Source: Saprospiraceae bacterium (GTDB taxonomy: Bacteria; Bacteroidota; Bacteroidia; Chitinophagales; Saprospiraceae). From it: a DNA stretch of 64,000 nt. Location: NCBI GenBank assembly GCA_016714985.1, contig JADKBS010000039.1:1-64000 (forward strand). The letters are read 5' to 3'. Below are positions 9,437 to 20,100 of the stretch, piece by piece (position 1 is the stretch's first letter; each line of letters starts with the position of its first letter). The notes beneath the pieces were generated by a model. That model was not told the DNA's origin. It made no database searches and saw only the letters and a program-made list of their open reading frames with translations. A program made the position numbers and the translations under genes.

Positions 9437-9545
9437 AGAAATTGCTTGAAATCAGGGAATTTAGAAATTATTGCACACCGAATTGACTATCAACCACTTG
9501 CCTAATTTTTAAAATTCCCGTCAATTTCCAATTTCCGATTATTGG
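9437..9545. repeat. AATTTC-rich imperfect inverted repeat, interrupted by the MITE
   Basis: The arms are built from the word GAAATT on the left and AATTTC on the right (GGGAATTTAGAAATTA against TAATTTTTAAAATTCCC). The MITE at 9306-9436 inserted in its left part. A similar arrangement lies at 24636-24784. It covers most of the gene-free stretch between the flavoprotein and DUF6624 genes. Confidence 0.5.
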
Positions 9546-9673
9546 TCAGGTAAAACTTGGAGCGCCAAATTAGGCAATTGTTTGTGCCAAGGAAATTTCA
9601 GGGCAAAAGTTTTCGATAGTTTTATTGGCTTGAAACCCAAGTTGGTTTGTGGGCAATCGGGTACCGACCCAAT

Positions 9674-10612
9674 TTACTGCATTTTCTCCGGTTCGAACTT
9701 GATGCCCCAGTGCTCGATGTATTCCTCAATTGGCCCCAAGCCCACTTCCGCCCGCCGTTTGTTGACGTTGAAGGGGTCTTCGAGCTGGTAAATCTCATAA
9801 CCCGTACCATCCGTCTTCGACCGCATTTGCGAGCCATAGATTTGCCTCACGCCCTGGTTCATGTTCATGCGGTCAACGAGGTAGGCCCAATTGCCCATTG
9901 AGGTCTTGCCTTCCCTTGCCGCTTGTTCCACCAATGGGTAGTACCGCATTTGGTATTCAATCGGCGCATGTTGGATGACGAGCCAAGCCGTATTTGCCTC
10001 CGACATGCCCACCACTTCTGGGCCTGGATAGCCTCCCACCCACTCGATAATGGCCGCCAATCGCAGCTCGTTCACGCTGTCCACTTGCCGGAAGTTCATG
10101 CCCGGCCAATAGTATTTGCTACCTGCGCAATCAGCGGCATCGGGCAGCCGGTGCTCCGTGCGGATGAACTGGTCGAAATGGTGGATCTCGGCCATTTGGG
10201 CCTTCAATTGATAATTGTACATCGGCCAATGTCCAACGCTGGCTTTCTGCAAAGGGAACCAATCGAGGAAAGGGCGGTAAGGGTACAGCTCGGAGCCTTC
10301 GTCGAGCACCAGTTCGCAGAGGTCGGCGGGGTGCTGCACGGCGCATTTTTGCAGCCAATGGTTGGCGGAGGCAAACTCCCTTGTTTGCAGGTAGGAGAAT
10401 GCCAGCCGGTATTTGGGGAGGAATGCTGCCTCCGTGATTTCCAAGGTTTTTTTGTAAAAATAAATGGCCTCCCGGTAACTGCCCGCCTCGAAGAACTCAT
10501 CGCCCGCATCTATGTTGCGGATGTAGGCAGGTGCCGTGGCGACGTATTGCTTAACCTGAGACAATAGACAGCAAGGGCAACAGACGGCAAGGGCAAAAAG
10601 GAAGGCTTTCAT
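9674..10612 (-). CDS. Exported TPR-like protein with DUF6624 domain
   Basis: The 312-residue protein has an N-terminal signal peptide (MKAFLFALAVCCPCCLLSQ). A short tetratricopeptide-like region follows (FFEAGSYREAIYFYKKTLEI, FLPKYRLAFSYLQTREFASA). The C-terminal half carries the DUF6624 pattern: AAIIEWVGGYPGPEVVGMSEANTAW, LVIQHAP, WAYLVDRMNMNQGVRQIYGSQ. The signal resembles a lipoprotein signal but lacks a clean lipobox. DUF6624 proteins are common, of unknown function, and often periplasmic in Bacteroidota. It is transcribed away from uvrB and appears monocistronic. Family confidence is good; no biochemical role can be given. Confidence 0.5.
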   Translation of the reverse strand: MKAFLFALAVCCPCCLLSQVKQYVATAPAYIRNIDAGDEFFEAGSYREAIYFYKKTLEITEAAFLPKYRLAFSYLQTREFASANHWLQKCAVQHPADLCELVLDEGSELYPYRPFLDWFPLQKASVGHWPMYNYQLKAQMAEIHHFDQFIRTEHRLPDAADCAGSKYYWPGMNFRQVDSVNELRLAAIIEWVGGYPGPEVVGMSEANTAWLVIQHAPIEYQMRYYPLVEQAAREGKTSMGNWAYLVDRMNMNQGVRQIYGSQMRSKTDGTGYEIYQLEDPFNVNKRRAEVGLGPIEEYIEHWGIKFEPEKMQ

Positions 10613-10912
10613 CGTGGGATGGCGGTTTTATTGGGTAAAAATAACGGTTATTTTATGCTTTTGAAGCATTGGTTCATATCTAAAAACGTGCTTGGAAGCA
10701 CAACGCCCAACCGCATCACACGCCACCAGTGCAGTTGGGCGGGCAAAGTGCGCAGACAGTTTTGCAAAACAATACGGCTGGTTAGAGCAGTCATATCGTT
10801 TCCTGTCGTTTTATTGGGTGACCACGATTTTTTAATGGTCAAAAGTCCTCTACTCATTGAACTTCCCACCCCCTATTTTTGTCCTTTGTCCCCATTCATT
10901 ACCTTCGCCACC
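10613..10912. other. Intergenic region between divergent DUF6624 gene and uvrB
   Basis: These 300 bp must carry both promoters. An inverted repeat CGCCCAAC...GTTGGGCG (about 10708-10744) is visible, and the frame upstream of uvrB stays open by chance. No clear TAnnTTTG box or LexA-type operator could be recognised. Confidence 0.5.
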
Positions 10913-12928
10913 ATGTCCATCTTCCACCTCGATAGCAATTACAAGCCCACGGGCGACCAGCCGCAGGCCATCCGGCAGCTCGTGTCCGGCGTTCAGAACC
11001 ACGAACGGGCGCAGGTGCTGCTCGGCGTCACGGGTTCCGGCAAGACCTTCACCATTGCCAACGTCATTGCGCAGCTCGACCGCCCCGTGCTCGTGCTCAC
11101 GCACAACAAGACGCTGACTGCACAGCTCTACGGCGAGTTCCGGGAGTTCTTCCCCGACAATGCAGTGGAGTATTTCGTGAGCTACTACGACTACTACCAG
11201 CCGGAGGCGTACATCGCCGTCTCCGACACCTTCATCGAGAAGGACATGAACATCAACGAAGAGGTGGACAAGCTCAGGCTGCGGGCCTCGTCCTCGCTGC
11301 TGAGCGGTCGACGGGACATCATCATCGTCGCCTCGGTCTCCTGCATTTACGGCATGGGCAACCCCGACGACCTCAGCACGAGCATCATCCGCATCGAAGA
11401 GGGCATGAAGATTACGAGGAACCTTTTTCTCTTGAAATTAGTCGAAAGCCTATACTCCCGCACCGAAGTGGACTTCAAGCGGGCCACCTTCCGGGTGCGG
11501 GGCGACACCGTGGACATCAACCTGCCCTACGTGGACTACGGCTATCGCATCATTTTTTTTGGCGATGAAATAGAGGCCATCGAACGGCTGGAAATCGAGA
11601 GCGGCAAGCGCATTGAGCGGCTGAAAACGGCGGCCATCTTCCCCGCCAACCTCTACGTGCCGCCCAAAGACCGCATGGGCGACATCATCCGTGACATACA
11701 GGACGAGCTTTGGGAGCAGGTCAAATATTTTGAAAAAGAAGGCCGCTACTCGGAGGCCAAACGCATCAAGGAGCGCACGGAGTTCGACCTCGAAATGATC
11801 AAAGAACTTGGCTATTGCAGCGGCGTGGAGAACTATTCCCGCTTCTTCGATGGCCGAGTGCCCGGCACCCGCCCGTTCTGCCTCCTCGATTATTTCCCAG
11901 ACGACTACCTGATGGTCATTGACGAGAGCCACGTCACCATCCCGCAGGTGCGGGGCATGTGGGGCGGCGACCGTGCCCGCAAGATGAACCTCGTGAACTG
12001 GGGTTTTCGCCTGCCTTCGGCAATAGACAACCGACCGCTCAGCTTCACCGAGTTTGAGAGCTTGCAAAACCAGGTCATCTTCGTCAGCGCCACCCCCGGC
12101 GACTATGAGATGGAGCAAACAGGCGGCGAAATCGTCGAGCAGCTCATCCGCCCGACGGGCCTGATTGACCCGCCCATCGAGGTGCGGCCCAGCATCAACC
12201 AAGTGGACGACCTCATGGCCGAGATACAGGAACGAGTAGTGAAAAACGAGCGCATCCTCGTCACGACGCTCACCAAGCGCATGGCCGAGGAGCTGGCCAA
12301 GTATTTTGCGAAGCTGGACATCAAAGTGCGCTATATCCACTCCGAAGTGGAGACAATGGAGCGGGTGGAAATCCTGCGGGACCTGCGCCTCGGCGAGTTC
12401 GACGTGCTCATCGGCGTGAACCTGCTGCGGGAGGGACTTGACCTGCCCGAAGTCTCCCTCGTCGCCATCCTCGACGCCGACAAGGAGGGCTTCCTCCGCA
12501 ACGACCGCTCGCTCACGCAGACCGCAGGCCGTGCCGCAAGGAACATCAATGGCCTCGTCATCTTCTACGCCGACGTCATCACCGACTCCATGCAGCGCAC
12601 CATCGAGGAGACGAACCGCCGCCGAAGCATACAAATTGCCTACAACGAAGAACACGGCATCACGCCCCGCAGCCTCGCCAAGACCCGGGAGGAAATCATG
12701 GCCCGCAGCAGCGTCCTCGACATCCGGGGCAAGCGGGAATACTATATCGAGCCGGAAACCCTCAGCATCGCCGCCGACCCCATCGTGGCGCACATGACCC
12801 GTGACCAAGTGGAGCGGCTCATCGCCGAAACGGAGAGCAAAATGAAGAAGGCAGCGAAGGATTTGGACTTTATCTCGGCGGCGCAGTTCAGGGATGAGAT
12901 GTTGGCGTTGAGGGAGAGGTTGAAGTAG
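10913..12928 (+). CDS. uvrB: UvrABC excinuclease subunit B
   Basis: UvrB is the damage-verification helicase of nucleotide excision repair. It is loaded by UvrA and recruits UvrC for dual incision. The protein has 671 residues, the normal family length, from MSIFHLDSNYKPTGDQPQAI. Visible motifs are Walker A GVTGSGKTFT, the beta-hairpin region YVSYYDYYQPEAYI, DESHVTIPQ (Walker B), ATPGDYE, helicase motifs V/VI (GVNLLREGLDLPEVSLV, TAGRAARN), and a C-terminal UVR motif ending FRDEMLALRERL. A longer in-frame start at 10619 would add about 98 unrelated residues and is rejected. The gene is GC-rich with no frameshift, in contrast to the surrounding defence genes. It is the only sizeable plus-strand gene in the first 25 kb. 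Confidence 0.5.
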   Translation: MSIFHLDSNYKPTGDQPQAIRQLVSGVQNHERAQVLLGVTGSGKTFTIANVIAQLDRPVLVLTHNKTLTAQLYGEFREFFPDNAVEYFVSYYDYYQPEAYIAVSDTFIEKDMNINEEVDKLRLRASSSLLSGRRDIIIVASVSCIYGMGNPDDLSTSIIRIEEGMKITRNLFLLKLVESLYSRTEVDFKRATFRVRGDTVDINLPYVDYGYRIIFFGDEIEAIERLEIESGKRIERLKTAAIFPANLYVPPKDRMGDIIRDIQDELWEQVKYFEKEGRYSEAKRIKERTEFDLEMIKELGYCSGVENYSRFFDGRVPGTRPFCLLDYFPDDYLMVIDESHVTIPQVRGMWGGDRARKMNLVNWGFRLPSAIDNRPLSFTEFESLQNQVIFVSATPGDYEMEQTGGEIVEQLIRPTGLIDPPIEVRPSINQVDDLMAEIQERVVKNERILVTTLTKRMAEELAKYFAKLDIKVRYIHSEVETMERVEILRDLRLGEFDVLIGVNLLREGLDLPEVSLVAILDADKEGFLRNDRSLTQTAGRAARNINGLVIFYADVITDSMQRTIEETNRRRSIQIAYNEEHGITPRSLAKTREEIMARSSVLDIRGKREYYIEPETLSIAADPIVAHMTRDQVERLIAETESKMKKAAKDLDFISAAQFRDEMLALRERLK

Positions 12929-13199
12929 GATGATTTTGCACAGCGCCAATACGCCAAAGCAAGGGGCTGATGCTTTTGAATTGTAAAAGCGTTGAAATCA
13001 GTTAGTCGGGTGTTGATGAAGGTTTATAAAGGGCTGATAAAGGTTTATGAAGTGACTATGCGCTAAAGTACCGGGTTGGTATCGCATAGTGAAGTTCCAT
13101 AAGCAACGATTTTGGAATAGCTAATACTTACTCGCCGCCAGCAAATTGGCTTAACTTTACAAACCAAACCTAGCGGAACTTTTGTGATTGTTATAAATC

Positions 13200-15728
13200 T
13201 TAACCAGCGGAAACTTCTACTTGAATTCTTACCATATTCGCCACAGTTTGATAAATCGGCACCGTCTGTTCCTCTGTCTCCAAAGAAACAATAAGTGAAT
13301 AACGTGTCCATGAATCCCATTTCCCTAAGTGGTGACGTTCACGCCACCAACCAACGGTTGGATAGATAGCCACCAGATTGCTCTCTGCCAAATCTGCTGC
13401 AGTACCCTCCCAATAATCGGAATGAATAGAGCCAATATCACGGTTTTGCTTACCTAACATCCACCTGCCACTAACATTGGCAGAAGCTTCTTTGAAGCCA
13501 TCTTCCTCAGCCTCGATTGCTGCATTTATCCTTCGAATGAACGAATCGCTGTTCTCCCTTGGGGTGTTCATATCGAATCGCAAACCGTGAGAAGGATAAC
13601 GATATTTATCCTTCCATCCAATCTCACCTGGGCTTGGGTCTATAAAATATGACAAGGTTATCCCTAAAACAACCTTCATCTCTCCTAAATCTCGAAGCAC
13701 ATCTTTTGGCCAAGGAAGTTCGAATAAATGCATTTCATTGGTTGCATAGCGGACCTCCTTTTTGCCTCCACTACTTTTTATCTTTTGAGTAAACGGTTGA
13801 ATTCGTTCTTGAGCTATCAGTGTCAAGGAATTATCAAGACAACTTGTAGCTTTCTGTAAGTTAGGTACACCGTAGCCACATGTGCGGAGCAAAACCCGAT
13901 AATCTCTACCTTTATTGCCAGATAAAAATCGGCTTTTCATGGCATCTGTCCATTCGGCAGAATGTACCATGAGTGCACGTACTGTTTCAGGCCAAACATT
14001 GGGGTATGACTTCATTATCTGCGCTGCGAACCATGCAGCTTGTGCGGTGGCAGTACTTGTCTTATTGAAGGTGAAAAATGATTGAGTCTGCGGTTGGAAA
14101 TAGGTGGAAAGCAAGGATAAATCATCATATTCTGAAGCAAATTTGTTATCGTCAACCATTGCATTGCCGCCTTCAAAAACTACATCCGGTTTTATTGGCC
14201 ATTTGCTTTCCCAAATCAAAGAGGTTGTGCTAAATGGAGAGATACCACCTAGTGGCGCAAGAACAGACCAACTTGAAAAACTGGGGTCTGTCAATTGGTT
14301 CTTTTCGGTATAGGCGCCGATTGTAAGCGCATTCCAAGATTGGCCGGGGGATTCCACCGAAGTGCTTTCACTGGCATCCGTATAATTGGCCAATTCACCT
14401 TCATCCGTATTCCCTGCCGCTATCAAGACAAGCCTTTTTACATGTTCTTCATCAGTACCAAAAGCCAGTTGGTCAATGGCGCCAGACCAAGAAGAAGGCT
14501 TTCCGCTACCCGCATCAATTTTAGAACCGATTGCCATAGCAATGACCCTCCTTCGTTCTGGCGATTGTATTTCAGCAAGACTTACCCCTTGTTTGGTTAT
14601 ATCTCCATACAAATCAGGGTCGTTTGCACCAGTCGGAGGCAACACTTTGACCGACTCTAAATGATGTTCAATGATAACGGGAAGAGCGTGAGCAAGCTGT
14701 TTTTCCAAATCAAAGAATGTAGCCAAACCTGCCATTAACGTGCCATGGCCATCATGGTCATTAACTCCCCAATCTGACAAATAAGTATGGCGATCACTGT
14801 CATCTAAAACTGGCTGAATCAATGGGTGCCCGTTATTGATGCCTGTGTCAAGAATGCAGACGGCAACGTCTGTCTCGTTGACCTGAACTCTTCCAAGCAA
14901 TTCTTGAACCCATGCTGCTTGTTCAAAAGGCTTAAGGTTCATCCAAAACCTAGCAGTTTCCTGTGCCCTTCTAAATTCAGCCAAATAATCCGTAGAGGCT
15001 ATCAATTCGCCAAGTTGGGCTTTATTGGCCTCGACAAGAACGACCGCACGTTCAGGGAATCGGAGCAGTTGATTTGCCTTGACGGAAATATTGAGGGTTT
15101 CACAAACATCATAGAAACCAGATAAAATATCAGCCATTGCAGCATTCTTTTCCACCCTTAACCATGCTTCGCACCAAACCGCATCTTCATTCGGCATTAA
15201 ATCTTGATTGCTTTGCCAGAAAGATTCAGCAACAGCTAATTTTATGTTCTCAATACTTCTAACTAGGTGGTCATTTTTAGGTTTGGTGTCCCCTTTGTCA
15301 TCTATAACATCTTTATCAGCATCTGCATACTGCTTGAGTTTGTTGATAAAGAAAGACTCCTTCCCTTTTGGAATATAGACAGTTGCGGCTTTAACTTTTT
15401 GCCCTGCTATAAGGCGCTCACTGACACTCAGTAGCCTGATGCCACTGGGAGTATATTCAAGGCTTTTTGTAATGAGTTCAAAATCGGGATGGCTTTCAAA
15501 TACAATATAAGTTCCGTCCCTCGAAGGTGTGGCCAAAGCCAATCTATCCGTAGTTTCAGCGGAAGAAGCGTTGAAAGCATTGGTGAGGCTTTGGAGAAGC
15601 TTCTGGCCATGACTGGCTCGGTCTTGAATAAACAACCGCACTTTGCCGCCACCGCTTTGAGGTGAAGTATAAGCTTGTCTAACAGGCGGTTCAGTCAAAA
15701 ATATAAGGGGGTTATTGTTTTCTGGCAT
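13200..15728 (-). CDS. ietS: Subtilisin-like serine protease of an IetAS defence pair
   Basis: This 842-residue S8-family peptidase shows the catalytic triad in order: Asp in VAVCILDTGINNGHPL (about residue 290), His in DHDGHGTLMAGL (about 330), and Ser in NKTSTATAQAAWFAAQ (about 560). There is no signal peptide, so it should act in the cytoplasm. The N-terminal ~270 residues are a family-specific extension. It starts 10 bp after the upstream AAA ATPase gene ends, forming a two-gene operon. A paired AAA ATPase plus cytoplasmic subtilase is the composition of IetAS, first described in plasmid stability and later in antiphage defence. The trigger and substrate are unknown. The assignment rests on architecture. 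Confidence 0.5.
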   Translation of the reverse strand: MPENNNPLIFLTEPPVRQAYTSPQSGGGKVRLFIQDRASHGQKLLQSLTNAFNASSAETTDRLALATPSRDGTYIVFESHPDFELITKSLEYTPSGIRLLSVSERLIAGQKVKAATVYIPKGKESFFINKLKQYADADKDVIDDKGDTKPKNDHLVRSIENIKLAVAESFWQSNQDLMPNEDAVWCEAWLRVEKNAAMADILSGFYDVCETLNISVKANQLLRFPERAVVLVEANKAQLGELIASTDYLAEFRRAQETARFWMNLKPFEQAAWVQELLGRVQVNETDVAVCILDTGINNGHPLIQPVLDDSDRHTYLSDWGVNDHDGHGTLMAGLATFFDLEKQLAHALPVIIEHHLESVKVLPPTGANDPDLYGDITKQGVSLAEIQSPERRRVIAMAIGSKIDAGSGKPSSWSGAIDQLAFGTDEEHVKRLVLIAAGNTDEGELANYTDASESTSVESPGQSWNALTIGAYTEKNQLTDPSFSSWSVLAPLGGISPFSTTSLIWESKWPIKPDVVFEGGNAMVDDNKFASEYDDLSLLSTYFQPQTQSFFTFNKTSTATAQAAWFAAQIMKSYPNVWPETVRALMVHSAEWTDAMKSRFLSGNKGRDYRVLLRTCGYGVPNLQKATSCLDNSLTLIAQERIQPFTQKIKSSGGKKEVRYATNEMHLFELPWPKDVLRDLGEMKVVLGITLSYFIDPSPGEIGWKDKYRYPSHGLRFDMNTPRENSDSFIRRINAAIEAEEDGFKEASANVSGRWMLGKQNRDIGSIHSDYWEGTAADLAESNLVAIYPTVGWWRERHHLGKWDSWTRYSLIVSLETEEQTVPIYQTVANMVRIQVEVSAG

Positions 15729-15738
15729 TTAGGTAATA

Positions 15739-16692
15739 TCATTGGTATGCTCTCTTTTCTCGTAAGCATGTTTTAAGAATATCATTATCTACACTTCCCA
15801 TATCATTCAATATTGATTCCTTAATAGCGTCGTCGCTTGCTTGGGTGAGTTGTGCGTGGCTGAGTCCCGAAACTTCATTTTCGAGGTCTTTAAATTTAAT
15901 TCCCTTTCCAAATGTGCCCAAGCGGTTTTTTATCAACTGAAAAGCGTCATCCGCACTTGGCAATTTGTAATATAAAATATCTTCAAAACGCCTAAACAAC
16001 GCCTTATCCAACAACTCAATATTGTTGGTGGCAGCAATGATTATACTCTCGGAATTGCTGGCCTCCATAAATTGAAGCAAGGAATTAAGCGCCCTACGCA
16101 TTTCGCCCACTTCGTTCTCTTTGGAACGCTCGGTTCCAATGGCGTCAAATTCATCGAAAAGAAAAACCCCTTTTTGTGCTTCGATAAAATCAAACACCTG
16201 TCGGAGCTTTGCACTGGTTTCGCCAAGGTATTTTGTGATAATTCTGTCCATTTGTACAGAATAGAGTGGGAGGTGTAATTCGCCTGCAATTGTAGCAGCA
16301 GTTGCAGTCTTACCTGTTCCCGGTGGGCCTACCAACAATATCTTCTTGCGATGCGAATGCCCATGCTTTTGCAGTTTGCTCCGCTGGCGGTATTCATTGA
16401 GAATTCGCTCAATGCGCAGCTTCAATTCTTCGGGCAGGACAAGCTGATTGAGCCTATTTTTTGGTGTGGTTTCATAAATCAAATCACCCAAATCCGAATG
16501 GATTTTGATGATTCTCAGCTTGGCTTTGTTGGACTTCTGCTTGTCAATTATCTCCCGTATCTGCTGAGCGGTAGCTGTATGCCCAAGCTTGGCCTCGTGC
16601 GCTGCAATTTGCAATGCCAACGTGGAAAACCGCTCATCCTCACTGGAAAAGTGAGAATGAATCAGTGATACGATTTGACTGGCATTAGCCAT
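15739..16692 (-). CDS. ietA: AAA+ ATPase of an IetAS defence pair
   Basis: The 317-residue protein has an N-terminal helical region (about 1-105), then a classical AAA module. Walker A is GPPGTGKTATAA, Walker B is VFLFDEFDAIG, sensor 1 is IIAATNN, and RRFEDI acts as an arginine-finger region. No transmembrane segment is present. The downstream neighbour, 10 bp away, is a subtilase, which makes this the likely regulator or unfolding partner of the protease in an IetAS-type system. The upstream gene is a truncated DNA methyltransferase, suggesting the pair landed in or beside an older restriction-modification locus. ATPase assignment is certain; the system name is likely. Confidence 0.5.
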   Translation of the reverse strand: MANASQIVSLIHSHFSSEDERFSTLALQIAAHEAKLGHTATAQQIREIIDKQKSNKAKLRIIKIHSDLGDLIYETTPKNRLNQLVLPEELKLRIERILNEYRQRSKLQKHGHSHRKKILLVGPPGTGKTATAATIAGELHLPLYSVQMDRIITKYLGETSAKLRQVFDFIEAQKGVFLFDEFDAIGTERSKENEVGEMRRALNSLLQFMEASNSESIIIAATNNIELLDKALFRRFEDILYYKLPSADDAFQLIKNRLGTFGKGIKFKDLENEVSGLSHAQLTQASDDAIKESILNDMGSVDNDILKTCLREKRAYQ

Positions 16693-16791
16693 GATGATTG
16701 CGTTTGATGATTAGGATTCTATCGGTGCAAAGGTACTCAAGTAACGCTAATAATGCTTGGAAATTTGAAACAAAATGGTTTTTGCAAATGA

Positions 16792-16941
16792 TTACCGCTC
16801 GTCCATCTCATAGCCCACGCTGTGGAACGCCGCCTCGAAGCCCAAGGACAGACCACCACAGCCCGCAAACAAATCCAGCACTCGGTAGGCCGTGTTGGGC
16901 TTTGGGCGGAGTTGGTGGTTGAGTTGTAAGATGTAGGACAT
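16792..16941 (-). pseudogene. Truncated DNA (cytosine-C5) methyltransferase, N-terminal fragment
   Basis: A 49-residue frame from the ATG at 16941 contains YRVLDLFAGCGGLSLGFEA, which is motif I (SAM binding) of C5 cytosine methyltransferases. It continues GYEMDER, where the family has its motif II acidic residue, then stops. Every later motif, including the catalytic PC of motif IV, is missing. The IetA gene follows within 100 bp. This is a deletion remnant of a restriction-modification or orphan methylase gene and cannot be active. Confidence 0.5.
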
Positions 16942-17101
16942 GGGGCGAAGATAGGAGAATGTGGGGGAGAGGAAGCCCGATGTCAAGCTTAGAATGCGTT
17001 GTTGGTCATAACTGAAGCCGCATAGCTTCAAATTCGGCCCGGCTGCTGCACCGTTTTAGAACTAAACTTCGCACCACGGCAGCAGGGTTACTTCCCTTAT
17101 T

Positions 17102-20100
17102 TCATCTCTGCTGCGTCGCTTTCCTCTGGTCTGCTGGCTTAAGTCTTGTACCTGCCCTTTTTAATTGCTCCATCGTGAATTGGAAGGATAGATTGAGCGC
17201 AAAAGGACGAATACTCACAGTCTTATCTGCTGAACAACTTGCAAGGTACTTGCCCGTTGGGCGACAAGCTACCGCATATACGATTTCGGAATGCCTTTCG
17301 AAGGAAAATAGCTCGACTTTACTTTCCACATCCCAGACCTTCACCGTCTTATCTCCTGAGCTACTGGCAAGGTACTTGCCGTCGGGCGACCAGGCTACAG
17401 ATTGAACTGACTCGGTATGTCCTTTGAGAGAAAACATATGTGAATGGCTTTCTAAGTCCCAGACCTTTATTGTATTATCATGTGAACCACTGGCAAGGCG
17501 CTTGCCATCAGGCGACCAGACAATGCTGGAAACTGTCTCGGTATGTCCTTCGAAGGAAAACAGTTCGGCACGTGTTTCCATGTCCCAGACTTTCACGATA
17601 TTATCATGTGAACCACTGGCAAGATGCTTGCCATCAGGTGACCAAGCAATTGCAGTAACGTAAGATGTATGCTCAAGTGAAAATAACTCAGCTTTGCTTT
17701 TCACGTCCCAGACTTTCACGGTCTTATCCCATGAGCCACTGGCAAGGAGCTTGCCGTCGGGCGACCAAGCTATGGAAGAAATGGGAGAGGAATGTCGTGC
17801 AAAGGAAAATAGCTCGGTTTGATTTTCCACATCCCAGACCTTCACGATTCTATCATCAGAGCCGCTGGCAAGACGCTTGCCATCAGGCGACCAAGCAATA
17901 GTAGTAACCATAGCGGAATGCCCACTAAGGGAAAATAGTTCGGCATGGCTTTCCACATCCCAGACCTTCACTATACTATCCCAGGAACAGCTGGCAAGGC
18001 GCTTGCCGTTGGGCGACCATGCAATATCGGCAACGAAATCGGAATGCCCTTCAAGTGAAATCAGTTCCGCTTTCCATTCCATATCCCAGACCTTTAACTG
18101 ATTCAATGAGCTGCTGGCAAGGCGCTTGCCGTTGGGCGACCATGCAATATCGGCAACGAAATCGGAATGTCCTTTGAGGGAAAACAGCTCGGCTTTGTTT
18201 CGCATATCCCAGACCTTCACGATTCTATCAGCTGAGCCGCTGGCAAGGCGCTTGCCGTCAGGCGACCAAGCTACGGTAGTAACCATATCGCTATGTCCTT
18301 TGAGAGAAAACAGTTCGGTGTGTGTTTCCACATCCCAGACCTTCACAGTACTATCTCTGGAGCCGCTGGCAAGGTGCTTCCCGTCAGGCGACCATGCAAC
18401 AGTATAAACATAGTTGGAATGCCCTTTGAGAGAAAATAGTTCGGTGCGTGTTTCTACATCCCAGACCTTCACGCTTCCATATCCTGCACTTGCAATTAAG
18501 TTGCCGTTGGGCGACCAAGTTATGTCTGTAAAGACTTGAGAATGTCCTTTAAGGGAAAACAGTTCGGCATGGCTTTCCACATCCCAGACCTTCAGAGTTC
18601 TATCTCTGGAACAGCTAGCAAGACGCTTGCCATCAGGCGACCAGACAACAACGTAAACATCATCGGAATGCCCTTTGAGGGAAAATAGCTCAACTTTACT
18701 TCCTATGTCCCAGACTTTGATGCTTTTATACTCTGTACTGGCAATGTACTTCCCATTGGGTGACCAAGCAATAGTGTTAAAGTGTCCTTTGAGGGAAAAC
18801 AGCTCGGCACGGCTTTCCACGTTCCAGACTTTCAAGATACCATAATTCAAAGCGATAGCAATGCTCTTGCCGTCGGGTGACCAAGCAATATCAGTAATAG
18901 GGGATTTTTCCCAGAATAAAGCAAAATAGTAGCGGTTGCCTATTTCAGCAACAGCATCCAATGCGGCAATGGCACCAGGATTATTCGGGTATGTTTTTAC
19001 ATTATATTCAGCCAGCCGCAAGGCGAGCGTTGGGTCACTCCGATTGAGCCTTAGCGCAAGAGCAGCATTTTCACTGGCGGCGGCACTTGCTTCTGCCTGC
19101 TGGTAAAACCACCATGCCACGAGAGCAAGTAGTACCAAGGCAAGGGAAACAGTTACAGCCAATCTAGTCCTTTGTCTCGCCCGTCGTTCACCACTCTGTG
19201 CCTTCTCCCTCAACTGCCGCTCAACCTCCACTCTGCGCTGTGCCTCCAATATCTCCCCTTGCCGTTCTTCCTCCAAATGCTTCACGCTCTCCAAAAACCG
19301 CCGCTCCAACCCTTCTGAAAACGATTTGAACGCCAGATAAAACCGCAGCTCATCAATCGCCTCCTGCGATAGAAAACCCTCTCCTTTCTCATACACCTGA
19401 TACACCCTCGCCGCATCCTCCCGCATCCGCATCTCCTCCGTCAAGTTCCGCCCCACCACCCTCGCCAGAACGTCATGGCTGATTTCATATTCCGTCATCC
19501 CGCCCGATTTCAGTTGCCGGACGATGCGCCGCTGCACCAAGTCCCGCAGCAAGTCCACTAAGGGCTTTTGTAATGTCACCCCTTTATCGTTCAATTCCTG
19601 CTGTAGGGCAGCCTCGCCCAGTTGCAGTTTGGTGTGCCGCTCCGAAATCATAGCAGCCAGCAGTTCCAGCGGAGCCTTGTCGCCATGGGCAGGTTCCAGT
19701 TCCGTCAGTTGTTTTTTCAGGAAGCTGTCCAGTACGGTTTCGAGGTTGTCGGTGGGCTTCACCAAGCCCTCATGCAGCAGGGGGCGGGCGTCGGTATTAT
19801 CGGCTCTGTCCCAAAGCTCGCTGAGGAATACCTGCACGTGGGCAAGTTCTATTTCCTGCCGCTGGTCGGGCAATTTGGAGAGGATGGCGTCGGCGAGCGA
19901 CTGGCTGTTTTCCACCTCAAAATAGGCACGATAGCGGGGTGCTTCGAGCATTTTGTGGATGACCTTCTGCACGGCGCTGCGGCGCATTTTCTCCAAACGG
20001 AAACGGTGCTGGAAGATGCTGGGGCAAAGCGGCTCGAACTCTGATAGGTGGCCGATGAATTCCTCCCGCATGATGAGCAGCACCCGGCAGGGCACCTTGT

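Noticed and set aside
10619..10912. N-terminal extension of UvrB
   Set aside because: The extra residues are unlike any UvrB; the canonical start MSIFHLDSNYKPTGDQ is at 10913.
11450..12949. Long minus-strand frame opposite uvrB
   Set aside because: Antisense shadow caused by GC-rich third positions; no domain content.
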